A stretch of 64,000 bases of DNA from an uncultured Tropicimonas sp. (GTDB lineage: Bacteria; Pseudomonadota; Alphaproteobacteria; Rhodobacterales; Rhodobacteraceae): contig CANLZY010000011.1 in assembly GCA_947495685.1 (NCBI GenBank), forward strand, positions 62,001 through 126,000, in the 5' to 3' direction. Below are positions 1 to 7,179 of the stretch, piece after piece (within the stretch, counting starts at the first letter, position 1; each line of letters opens with the position of its first letter). A program made the translations under genes and the position numbers. The notes beneath the pieces were generated by a model. It ran no database searches. It was given only the letters and a program-made list of their open reading frames with translations, and was not told the origin of the DNA.

Positions 1-464
1 ATGTCCTCTGGCCGGATCCTGCGACCAACACGGCGAAGGGCGACATTGCCGTGCCATGGGCCGGCTCATCTGGCCGAAGTGCACAACGTGATCACGCGTG
101 CGAGACGCCCCCGTTCAACGGGGCAGAGGTCACAATCCTTCCGAATTGTTGCAGGTCGGAGAGTTCGTTCAGGCCGTAGCTATCGCCCACCTCGCTGCAA
201 AAGCTGGCAGCAGGGGATTTGTTCAGCAGGCAAATCTGCCGCCGGACGGCGCCGGGTTGCGCGTGACCGGTCCCCCGCATGATCGCGCGCGAAGTCTCGG
301 CCCTGCTTTTTCGCGACCTTCAGCCTTGACGCCCAGAACCAAGCCTCCTCCATGCCCTTCGCCCGTGGCGCTTCACCGCACGCCAGCCGGACCGAGTGAT
401 ACCCATATCTGCTTGACCTTCCAGCGCTGGACGCCCTCAGACGATGCCGCAAAAGGAGAAAGCC
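1..464. other. region without a convincing gene
   Basis: Short open frames exist on both strands, but none shows a recognisable domain, a believable start site or continuity with a neighbour. A copper ATPase or CueR gene would be expected beside the chaperone that follows, and neither is visible here. The only structured element is the CueR-like box described separately. Confidence 0.5.
413..433 (+). promoter_or_regulatory. CueR/MerR-type operator-promoter, left arm good, right arm degenerate
   Basis: A -35-like TTGACC is followed at once by TTCCAGCGCTGGA, which contains the perfect 12-bp palindrome TCCAGCGCTGGA. The left arm matches the ACCTTCC half of known copA/CueR operators, while the right arm (GGACGCC instead of GGAAGGT) is decayed. 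No good -10 hexamer is seen at the expected 19-bp spacing. The box lies about 30 bp upstream of the copper-chaperone gene. The role is inferred from similarity to E. coli PcopA. Confidence 0.45.
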
Positions 465-662
465 ATGATCCGTTTCAACGTCCCTGAAATGAGCTGCGGC
501 CACTGCACCGCCGCCATCGAAAAAGCCGTCAAGGAAATCGATGCGCAGGCGCAGGTCGACTGCAACCTTGCCGACCACTCCGTGTCGATCGCAAGCAACC
601 AGCCAGCCCCGGCGCTACAATCGGCGCTTCTCGACGCCGGCTTCGAGTCCAAGGCTGCCTGA
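465..662 (+). CDS. heavy-metal-associated (HMA) domain copper chaperone, CopZ-like
   Basis: This 65-residue protein is a single HMA ferredoxin-like domain. The metal site is MSCGHC near residues 8-13, the MxCxxC motif that binds Cu(I) in CopZ and Atx1 proteins, and length and beta-alpha-beta pattern fit the family. ATG 465 was chosen because AAAGGAG stands just upstream; an in-frame ATG at 444 lacks this. The expected role is cytoplasmic Cu(I) binding and delivery to a CopA ATPase or a CueR sensor, neither of which is in the window. It converges on a minus-strand copper oxidase/cytochrome cluster, which supports a copper function over another metal. Confidence 0.88.
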   Translation: MIRFNVPEMSCGHCTAAIEKAVKEIDAQAQVDCNLADHSVSIASNQPAPALQSALLDAGFESKAA

Positions 663-703
663 GCAACTCAACCGCCAACGGCACCGCCGGACAGGTACGT
701 CGG

Positions 704-1180
704 TCAGTTGCCCTGTTGGCGGCGCTCCGCTTCGGTTCGCACGGACTGGATTTCACGAATTCGGTCAGACCACGTCGACTTGATGAAGGCGATGATGTTC
801 CAGATCTCCTGGTCGCTCAGGCTGTCGCCGAAGCCCGGCATACCGCTTTCGAACGCCACGCCTTGCCGCGCCAGCGTCTCGGCCCCGCCCAGCTTGGTGT
901 AGGTGAACAACAGCATATCGCCATGGTGCCAGGTATGGCCGGTATGGTCATGGGGCGGCGCAGGCAACAGGCCATCCTCGCCAGGAGATTGCCAATTCGC
1001 CTGGCCTTCGAGGTTTTCGCCGTGGCAATCTGCGCATGTCGCCTGATACAGCGCCTGACCGGCGGCAAGGTCCACGCTGTCCGGTTGCCCGAAGGAGCTT
1101 GCTCCGCCGCTCAGCAGCAGCCACGCTCCGGCCCCCGCGGCCAGGCCCACCGCTCCGAACACCGCCTGTGACCACCTCAT
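704..1180 (-). CDS. class I c-type cytochrome, periplasmic or membrane-anchored
   Basis: A 158-residue protein with one N-terminal hydrophobic segment (residues about 8-25) that acts as signal or anchor. One heme-binding motif, CADCH, lies at residues 49-53. A later Met within SGMPGFG is a plausible sixth heme ligand, and the C-terminal helix region (IWNIIAFIKS) is typical of small class I cytochromes. The start codon overlaps the stop codon of the multicopper oxidase gene (ATGA), so the two are translationally coupled and probably act together. I infer that it shuttles electrons to or from the oxidase; the direction cannot be read from the sequence. Confidence 0.87.
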   Translation of the reverse strand: MRWSQAVFGAVGLAAGAGAWLLLSGGASSFGQPDSVDLAAGQALYQATCADCHGENLEGQANWQSPGEDGLLPAPPHDHTGHTWHHGDMLLFTYTKLGGAETLARQGVAFESGMPGFGDSLSDQEIWNIIAFIKSTWSDRIREIQSVRTEAERRQQGN

Positions 1181-2568
1181 GCAAGCACCTTGATGCGAGT
1201 CATCATGCCCGAGGCCGCGTGGCTCAACATGTGGCAATGGAACACCCAATCGCCGGGATTGTGGGCCACGAAGGCAATCTCCCGGGTTTCGTCGCCAAAC
1301 ATCAACAGCGTGTCGCGCAGCGGGCCAAGGCCACCGCCGGGCAATACCTCGCGGAAGTGGTGGCCGTGCAGGTGCATGGCATGCGGGAACATGGTGTCGT
1401 TGCGCATTTCGACCCGAACCGTCTGGCCACGCTCCGCGACGAACAACGGCTCTTCCGGCATGCCGACAACGCCATTGAAGGCCCAGAAGTTCATGGCCTG
1501 AGCGGCCTCTCGGAAATCGACATCGCGCCCATCCATCCGCGCCGAGGCGAAGCCCCGCATCGCGCCGCCTTCCATGTGAAGGCGGCTTCGCAGAGCATCG
1601 TCGAGACCGGTGACCGCCATGTCGGCATTTGGCGGCAACGGCACGGGCGGGCCGCGGCGCGCAACCGAGGCTTGCCCACGGACCTCGAACAGCACCTGGC
1701 TGAAACCCTCTTCGCCCTCGAACCGGACCAGGTGGGCCTCGCCACCATCATCGGCGGTAACGTCCACGATCAGGTCCGCGCGTTGTGCGGACGCCAACAG
1801 CAGGCGTTCCGTGATCGGCTGCGGCGCCTCCAGCGGCATCCCGTCCAGCGCGACGATCCAGCCTTCGATGCCCCGAAGCTCCAGCGCAAAGATCCGGGCA
1901 TTGGACGAGTTGATCAGGCGCAGGCGCAAACGCTCGTTGTGCTTCACCGCAAGGGTCTTGTTGAAGGCACCGTTGGTGACCGCGATATTCCCGGTCCGCC
2001 CACCATGGCTGAAGTCGTGCATGTTGCCGAACGCCGCGATCTGCCCCGTCTCCGGGTCGAGCCGGAAATCGTCCAGCACCAGAACCTCGTCCCGGTCGGC
2101 GTCCGGGCCATCGGCTTCCTCGACGATCAGTGGCCCCTGCAGGCCGCGCGCCACCTGCTCATAGGACTGGTTGTGCGAGTGATACCAATAGGTCCCGGCA
2201 TCCGGCAGGTCGAATTCATAGAGAAACTCGCCCCCCGGCCGCACCGCCTCCTGCGTCACGCCGGGCACGCCATCCATCGCATTGTCGATCCGTATACCGT
2301 GCCAATGCAGCGAAGTCGGCTGGGGCAATGAATTGATCAACCTTCGACGCAGGCGGCTGCCCTGCGCCACCCGGATCTCGGTGCCGGGCACCGCGCCACC
2401 GTACCCCCAGATCTCGGTCTGCGGATACCCCTCTGGCGCGATCTGCACCCTGGCCAGCGCGGCCTCCATGATCTCGGGGTCTGCCCCGGCGGTGACCGCG
2501 CGACGCGGCAGCAGCGGTGCCGCTGCCAACGCCGCCGTTCCGGCCAGCAGGGATCTGCGTGTGATCAT
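1177..2568 (-). CDS. Tat-exported multicopper oxidase (CopA/CueO-like)
   Basis: A 463-residue multicopper oxidase. The N-terminus ITRRSLLAG followed by a hydrophobic stretch is a twin-arginine signal, expected for a copper enzyme folded before export. Four copper-ligand clusters are present: HWH at residues 88-90, HSH at 130-132, HLHGHH around 399-404, and HCHMLSHAASGM at 444-455, where the last Met is the likely axial type-1 ligand. Such enzymes oxidise Cu(I), other metals or organics and reduce O2 to water in the periplasm. It has no obvious Met-rich insert like that of CueO. It is followed by a 4-bp-overlapping cytochrome c gene and preceded by cytochrome genes. Physiological substrate unknown; Cu(I) detoxification is the simplest reading. 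Confidence 0.9.
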   Translation of the reverse strand: MITRRSLLAGTAALAAAPLLPRRAVTAGADPEIMEAALARVQIAPEGYPQTEIWGYGGAVPGTEIRVAQGSRLRRRLINSLPQPTSLHWHGIRIDNAMDGVPGVTQEAVRPGGEFLYEFDLPDAGTYWYHSHNQSYEQVARGLQGPLIVEEADGPDADRDEVLVLDDFRLDPETGQIAAFGNMHDFSHGGRTGNIAVTNGAFNKTLAVKHNERLRLRLINSSNARIFALELRGIEGWIVALDGMPLEAPQPITERLLLASAQRADLIVDVTADDGGEAHLVRFEGEEGFSQVLFEVRGQASVARRGPPVPLPPNADMAVTGLDDALRSRLHMEGGAMRGFASARMDGRDVDFREAAQAMNFWAFNGVVGMPEEPLFVAERGQTVRVEMRNDTMFPHAMHLHGHHFREVLPGGGLGPLRDTLLMFGDETREIAFVAHNPGDWVFHCHMLSHAASGMMTRIKVLA

Positions 2569-2625
2569 TGCTCATGCTCCCTTTGTTGTGGGTGTCGCGC
2601 CCAGACCGGCCCGACTGACCCAATG

Positions 2626-3513
2626 TCAGTCCTCGTCAAGAATATAGATCGAGATTGCTCTCAGGTCGTCTGCGGTCATGAAAGCCGTCCCGTCCCGGAC
2701 CACCTCGCCCATGCTGCCGCCAAAGGCATCGCCATCTGGCATCGCGCCCACCCGCAAGGCAAAGGCCAGATTGTCCACCGTCCACCCCCGCGCCCGCAGG
2801 TCATCGGCACGGATCGACGGCGCCCTGCCACCGCCCGGCAAGGCGTCGTTGCCGGCGAATGCCGCCCCCGGGATACGCGCGCCCGCCAGATTTCGGGCGG
2901 TGTGACAGGCCGCGCAATGGCTTGCCCCTTCGGCCAGCCAACGCCCACGGTTCCAGGTGTCGCTCCTGCCGCTGATCACGGTCGTTTCCGGCGGCCGCAG
3001 GAATGCCGCCCGCCACAGCTTCAGCCCCCACCTCTGATCGAAGGGGAAGGAAACGCTGTGGTCGGGCACCGCCATGGCAACCGCAGGAACCGTCCGGAAT
3101 GCCGCCCACAGATCCGCGATCTCCTGATCGGTGAAATTTGTATAGAACGGATAAGTGAAGGTTGGAAAATAGGGGTTCCCCTCCGGCGACACCCCTTGTC
3201 GAACCGCGCGTGCAAAGTCCTCGACCGACCAGCCGCCGATGCCCTGAACTGGATCGGTCGTCAGGTTGGGTGGGAAAAAGGTGCCAAAATCGGTCGGCAA
3301 CCCGGCCCCGCCCGCCAACGGTGCCCCCCCCGCGGCACCATCAGTGTGGCACGCGATGCACCCGCTGGCCCGTGCAAGATAGGCGCCACGGTCCACATCG
3401 CCGACCAGATCAATGGCCTCGCCCCCTCTGCCAATCGGCCAGAGGATCACGGCAACGACGAACGCGCCTCCGGCGACGATCCCCGCCGCTACGAACCGCA
3501 GGATCGTCAGCAT
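2626..3513 (-). CDS. diheme c-type cytochrome
   Basis: A 295-residue protein with an N-terminal membrane segment (about 7-27) and two cytochrome c domains. The heme motifs are CIACH at residues 52-56 and CAACH at 200-204, about 148 residues apart. The domain arrangement resembles the cytochrome subunits of membrane-bound alcohol, aldehyde or gluconate dehydrogenases, but no dehydrogenase partner is encoded nearby. The start lies one base after the stop of the upstream cytochrome c' gene, so the two are co-translated. About 57 bp separate it from the multicopper oxidase downstream. I infer that it is a periplasm-facing electron carrier between a donor and a terminal oxidase. Confidence 0.88.
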   Translation of the reverse strand: MLTILRFVAAGIVAGGAFVVAVILWPIGRGGEAIDLVGDVDRGAYLARASGCIACHTDGAAGGAPLAGGAGLPTDFGTFFPPNLTTDPVQGIGGWSVEDFARAVRQGVSPEGNPYFPTFTYPFYTNFTDQEIADLWAAFRTVPAVAMAVPDHSVSFPFDQRWGLKLWRAAFLRPPETTVISGRSDTWNRGRWLAEGASHCAACHTARNLAGARIPGAAFAGNDALPGGGRAPSIRADDLRARGWTVDNLAFALRVGAMPDGDAFGGSMGEVVRDGTAFMTADDLRAISIYILDED

Positions 3514-3514
3514 G

Positions 3515-4078
3515 TCATTTTTTCTCTAAGCGAAAGCGGGTGTGACACGCCGAACAGGTCTGGCTGACCATCCCGAATATCGCGTCGGCGGGCATGTCGG
3601 AAAGCTGCTCAGCGGTCATTCTTTTTTGTCCGCCCCCCATCATGCCTGCCCCCATCGTGGCGGCCTGCCCGCCCATCATTGTCCCGGCACCCGACATGCC
3701 GCCCACTCCGGTCTCGGCTGCGGCCCCCAGCGCCTCTGCAAGACGCTCCATCTGGATGGCGAATGCCTCGAAATCGCGCCACTCGGTCCAGATTTCCTCC
3801 CTGGCTTCCGAATGCCCGCCTCCGGTGCCCGCCGGAAACCGGGATGTGAGCCCTTCGCCCGAATGTGCGGCAATAATCGCCGCGCCATCCCGCACGGCGG
3901 TCACGTCATACTCCGCGCTTCCCTGCATCATCGGGGACAGACGCTTCATCACATCCGCCATTGCGGACATTCCGTCCATGCGTTCCTTGACGATTCCGGT
4001 CGCCCCGGCGTGAGCAAGGGCCGTCGCTGCGACCAGAAAAAGCCCGAGTACGGCGAAAGGCAGGGGCCTGATGTTCAT
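3515..4078 (-). CDS. cytochrome c' with a Met/Gly-rich insertion
   Basis: A 187-residue protein with a cleavable signal peptide (about 1-22) and a C-terminal CSACHTRFR heme motif starting near residue 175, as in the four-helix-bundle cytochromes c'. ATG 4078 opens the signal peptide; an upstream in-frame codon adds residues that do not look like a leader. Between predicted helices 3 and 4, roughly residues 122-150, lies a segment rich in Met and Gly (MMGG, GAGMMGGG) that is not normal for this family and recalls Cu(I)-binding Met motifs. Cytochromes c' bind NO or CO; inside a copper cluster the insert suggests copper binding or delivery. It is directly coupled to the diheme cytochrome gene. 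Confidence 0.85.
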   Translation of the reverse strand: MNIRPLPFAVLGLFLVAATALAHAGATGIVKERMDGMSAMADVMKRLSPMMQGSAEYDVTAVRDGAAIIAAHSGEGLTSRFPAGTGGGHSEAREEIWTEWRDFEAFAIQMERLAEALGAAAETGVGGMSGAGTMMGGQAATMGAGMMGGGQKRMTAEQLSDMPADAIFGMVSQTCSACHTRFRLEKK

Positions 4079-4181
4079 GTGATGCGGTCCTTTCAGGTGT
4101 CCGGGGTGGAATTTCGAAGACCTGGTCAGCGGCAATCCGGCAAGGTGCCCCCGACCGGGCTCAACCCACCAATGGCCCAGA

Positions 4182-4631
4182 TCAATTGATCCCGTTTTCG
4201 CGTTGCAGTTCCCGGATGTAGAGCGTGATGTTGACCACCTCAGCGTCGGTCAATCCCTCAACCGGAGGCATGTTGCCAAACGTCCAGTGATGGGCGCGCA
4301 CGCCATTCTTGGCCGCCAGTAGAAACGCGACATCGCCATGGTGGCTGGGTTCATAGATCTTGTGGATCAACGGCGGGGCAACACCCTGCTGACCGGCGGC
4401 GTTCTTTCCATGACATTCGGAGCATTTTGCGTCGAACCCGCGCTTGCCCATGTGGGCACTTGACGAAAGCTCGGCCGGCAGGTGCACCTCGACCATTGCG
4501 CTCTCCTCGTCAGGGGAGGTGTTCACGACCTTCGCATCGGAACTGCCGCCGACGACGTGGTCCCCAATCGCCACCAAGAGGGACGCACCGACAAGGAGTC
4601 CCCCCGCCAGGATCGCGATCGATCTTTTCAT
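4182..4631 (-). CDS. class I c-type cytochrome, first gene of the copper-cytochrome cluster
   Basis: A 149-residue protein with an N-terminal hydrophobic segment (about 4-22) and one heme motif, CSECH. A Met in the segment GNMPPVEGL is the probable distal heme ligand. It is the promoter-proximal gene of the five-gene minus-strand set and is preceded by a CueR-like operator about 100 bp upstream. The ATG at 4631 was preferred because it begins a normal leader sequence (KRSIAILAGG); an upstream in-frame codon would add a charged, leader-unlike extension. The role is inferred as electron transfer in the same chain as the multicopper oxidase. Confidence 0.85.
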   Translation of the reverse strand: MKRSIAILAGGLLVGASLLVAIGDHVVGGSSDAKVVNTSPDEESAMVEVHLPAELSSSAHMGKRGFDAKCSECHGKNAAGQQGVAPPLIHKIYEPSHHGDVAFLLAAKNGVRAHHWTFGNMPPVEGLTDAEVVNITLYIRELQRENGIN

Positions 4632-4732
4632 GTCCGCTTCCGTCCCATGTGGTCTTTTCTTGTTCTTGTGCCTGCCGCTGCGGTGATCCAACTCTGGGCA
4701 GCTTTCAGCCCGAAGCCATTCACGATCCGGTC

Positions 4733-4763
4733 ACGAAACGACCTTCCAGCGCGGGAGGGTCAA
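4733..4763 (-). promoter_or_regulatory. CueR/MerR-type operator-promoter of the copper-cytochrome cluster
   Basis: Read on the minus strand, TTGACC (-35, 4758-4763) is followed by CTCCCGCGCTGGAAGGTC. The arms ACCCTCC and GGAAGGT and their spacing align base for base with the E. coli copA operator, and the unusually long 19-bp spacer of MerR-type promoters is kept, although the -10 (TTTCGT) is weak. The remainder of 4632-4976 holds no gene. Confidence 0.7.
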
Positions 4764-4976
4764 ATCCTCAATGATAACGAAACGGTGAAAGACGTGGCCA
4801 TTCGGTTGCCAAAGGTCATGAGCAAATCGATGCGCCCGGCGTCCCGGACCTTGCCAGCAGCGCCGGACCCAGACGTGGCCTGCACGGCTTTGACCTCTTG
4901 GATAGTGCCGCCGGGACAAGCGCTCGCCAGCCACAATTGCGGGACCCGACGGACGGGTCAGCGCTTGGCGCGCGCC

Positions 4977-5798
4977 TTAGCGGCCAAGTGGCATGTGCCG
5001 GTTCACATCCTTGTAGAGCAGATAGCGGAACGGCCCCGGCCCACCCGCATAACAGGCTTGTGGGCAGAACGCGCGAAGCCACATGTAATCACCGGCCTCG
5101 ACCTCGACCCAATCGGTGTTCAGCCGATACACGGCCTTGCCCTCCAGCACATAGAGTCCGTGTTCCATCACATGCGTCTCGGCAAATGGAATGAGCCCAC
5201 CCGGCTGAAAGGTGACGATGGTCACGTGCATGTCGTGCCTCAGATCGGTGGGATCGACAAACCGGGTCGTGGCCCATGTGCCATTGGTGTCCGGCATCGG
5301 GGTTGGCGGAATGTCAGCCTCGTTGGTCACGAATGCGTCGGGGGCATCCAGCCCTTCGACACCTTGGTACGCCTTGCGAAGCCAGTGAAACCGGGCCGGA
5401 ACCTTCGAAAGGTTGCGCAGGCTCCAGGCCGCGTCGGGGGGCAGATAGGCATACCCCCCCGGGGTCATTTCATGCACTTCACCACTGATCGTGACCGTGA
5501 TGGTGCCCTCGACGACAAACAGCACCGCCTCGACACCGGCGTCGGTTTCGGGCCGGTCGCTACCGCCGCCGGGTTGAACCTCGGCGATGTACTGCGAGAA
5601 CGTCTCGGCAAATCCCGACAGCGGGCGCGCCAGAACCCAGAACCGCGCCTTGTCCCAGAACGGCAGAAAGCTGGTCACGATGTCTGTCAGCGTGCCCTTG
5701 GGAATAACCGCATAGGCCTCGGTGAACATGGCGCGGTCGGTCATGAGTTGCGTTTGTGGCGGGAGGCCGCCGCTGGGGGAATAGTACGACTTGGTCAT
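4977..5798 (-). CDS. allE: (S)-ureidoglycine aminohydrolase
   Basis: A 273-residue bicupin protein matching AllE/YlbA in length and pattern. It converts (S)-ureidoglycine to (S)-ureidoglycolate with release of ammonia, in the cytosolic route from allantoate in purine degradation. The two cupin barrels lie around residues 70-130 and 190-250. The metal-binding region of the second includes ETHVMEHGLYVLEGKAVY, characteristic of the family. The start at MTKSYYSP is the usual N-terminus; a longer frame upstream is unlikely. It stands alone here without other allantoin genes, so its partners must be elsewhere in the genome. Confidence 0.9.
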   Translation of the reverse strand: MTKSYYSPSGGLPPQTQLMTDRAMFTEAYAVIPKGTLTDIVTSFLPFWDKARFWVLARPLSGFAETFSQYIAEVQPGGGSDRPETDAGVEAVLFVVEGTITVTISGEVHEMTPGGYAYLPPDAAWSLRNLSKVPARFHWLRKAYQGVEGLDAPDAFVTNEADIPPTPMPDTNGTWATTRFVDPTDLRHDMHVTIVTFQPGGLIPFAETHVMEHGLYVLEGKAVYRLNTDWVEVEAGDYMWLRAFCPQACYAGGPGPFRYLLYKDVNRHMPLGR

Positions 5799-6174
5799 GG
5801 AAAAGCCTGCTCGGTCACATCGGGTACCGCATAGATACCTGACCACCGGGCCGATCCAACTCTATTCGCCATCGGGCGCGTTGGAAAATCTCCGTTGCGC
5901 AGGCGGCCCGGGTGACCAACTGGCGCCATGTGGTGCCCGAGGTCCTCCAAAACCACGCTCAGGGGTGGTCACTAGGCCGGAAATGGAGGCGGATTTCGAA
6001 GGCCGTGTCGCCCAATGCCACCGGGATGCGCGGGCATGGCCATGGTTGGAGACAGGTCATCGCTGCCGCGACGGCACATGGCGCACCGGACGATGCCGTC
6101 GGGAGCATCGGATGCGGGGCGGGCAGCCTTCACTGCCCGCCCACCCGCTCGTCAATGGCAGGCCGTCATCTCTT
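5799..6174. other. intergenic region, one GC hairpin
   Basis: No gene is supported. A 9-bp stem (GGCGGGCAG/CTGCCCGCC, 6118-6141) with a 6-base loop lies just past the end of the outer-membrane protein gene on the minus strand. It has no T-tract, so a terminator role is only possible. The divergent upstream part should hold the allE promoter, but no clear -35/-10 pair was seen. Confidence 0.4.
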
Positions 6175-6951
6175 TCAGAACCGGAAATTCCAAGCCAGCA
6201 TCGGACCCGTCTGGGAATAGTTCGTCACCTCATCGTCGTCCGGAAGGTCCCATTCCATGTGTCGGTAGCCGAACACGACATCGTTTCGCCCAAAGCGGTA
6301 GCCGAGGCCGAGGCCGGCCTGCCAGGTTAGGTCGGATTGGCCCGCGCCTACGTCGAGGATCCACGGCATGAACCAGTTCTCGTTGAACCGTGCCTCGCCG
6401 TTGAGGCCGATCACCGCATCCCAGTAGTCAGACGTCTTGTCGATTTTCCTGATCTGCTCGTTGACCTCGACGTCCAGATTCTGATCCAGACGAAGGAACC
6501 GCAAGCCGGCCGTCCCATAGAGTGTGTAGGTCGGATTGTTCACCAGCCGATAGCCACCGCCCAGAGAGACCACTGTGGTCTGGATCTCGATGTCGGTGTC
6601 GACAGTGACGCCCGGTCCGGGGCCCGGATTGAGCGTGGCAGAGCCATCCTTGCCGAGGTTGGCAACGCTAAGCTCGCCGTAGGTCATCCACTCGTCCTTG
6701 TAGCCCCGCAAGCTGCCCATGAGGGCGAAGTTCAGGTTTTCGAGAATTTGGTCGAAACCAAGTTCAATGTCCTGACCTGCGGCGGTCATGCCGACATCGG
6801 TTCCCCAGAGGTACAGTTGCATCTGGTATGTCCAACCGTTGTTGGCGACGCCGGCCCCCTGCATTTCGACGTCGCTTGCATCTTGCGCCATGGCAACAGG
6901 CGCAAAGGCGATCGTCCCGGCGGAAACGATTGTAGCAATCATCTGTTTCAT
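6175..6951 (-). CDS. outer-membrane beta-barrel protein, function unknown
   Basis: A 258-residue protein with a Sec signal peptide ending at VAMAQ (about residue 20). It has alternating hydrophobic strands throughout and a C-terminal strand ending in aromatic residues (AWNFRF), the signature recognised by the BAM complex. An 8-12 strand barrel is likely. Repeated short strand-turn units (YLWGTDVGM, GGYRLV, GLGYRFGRNDVVFGYRHMEW) are seen in roseobacter porin-like or OmpW-like proteins, but I do not recognise a specific family. ATG 6951 begins the leader; upstream sequence in the same frame is not leader-like. It is divergent from pepN and shares no obvious operon. Confidence 0.8.
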   Translation of the reverse strand: MKQMIATIVSAGTIAFAPVAMAQDASDVEMQGAGVANNGWTYQMQLYLWGTDVGMTAAGQDIELGFDQILENLNFALMGSLRGYKDEWMTYGELSVANLGKDGSATLNPGPGPGVTVDTDIEIQTTVVSLGGGYRLVNNPTYTLYGTAGLRFLRLDQNLDVEVNEQIRKIDKTSDYWDAVIGLNGEARFNENWFMPWILDVGAGQSDLTWQAGLGLGYRFGRNDVVFGYRHMEWDLPDDDEVTNYSQTGPMLAWNFRF

Positions 6952-7179
6952 CGGGTCATCTCTCCCATTCTCAATTCGGGGCGCGCCTCCGTGACTCACC
7001 CATTTGAGGTAATTATAGGCCGATTGGCGCGATTGACTGCCGCAAATCACCGCCGTGGTTTGAATTCCCGCAAGATGTTGCCAAGCGAGCCCGAACATCC
7101 CGGGCCCCGGCGCGGCTACCTTTGTTGCAGTAGGACGCCCGCGCCCCTAGGGTGCCGACGATTCCAGAGGAGTTGTCCC

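Noticed and set aside
1036-2331. 431-codon open frame on the plus strand opposite the multicopper oxidase
   Set aside because: No domain; the minus strand carries all four copper-ligand motifs. Long antisense frames are common in this GC-rich DNA.
4738-4765. GGGTCAAATCC looks like the T-loop of a tRNA
   Set aside because: No acceptor, D or anticodon stems can be formed around it; the sequence fits a CueR-type operator on the other strand.
6118-6141. GC-rich hairpin as terminator of the outer-membrane protein gene
   Set aside because: No T-tract on the minus strand; kept only as a note in the intergenic entry.
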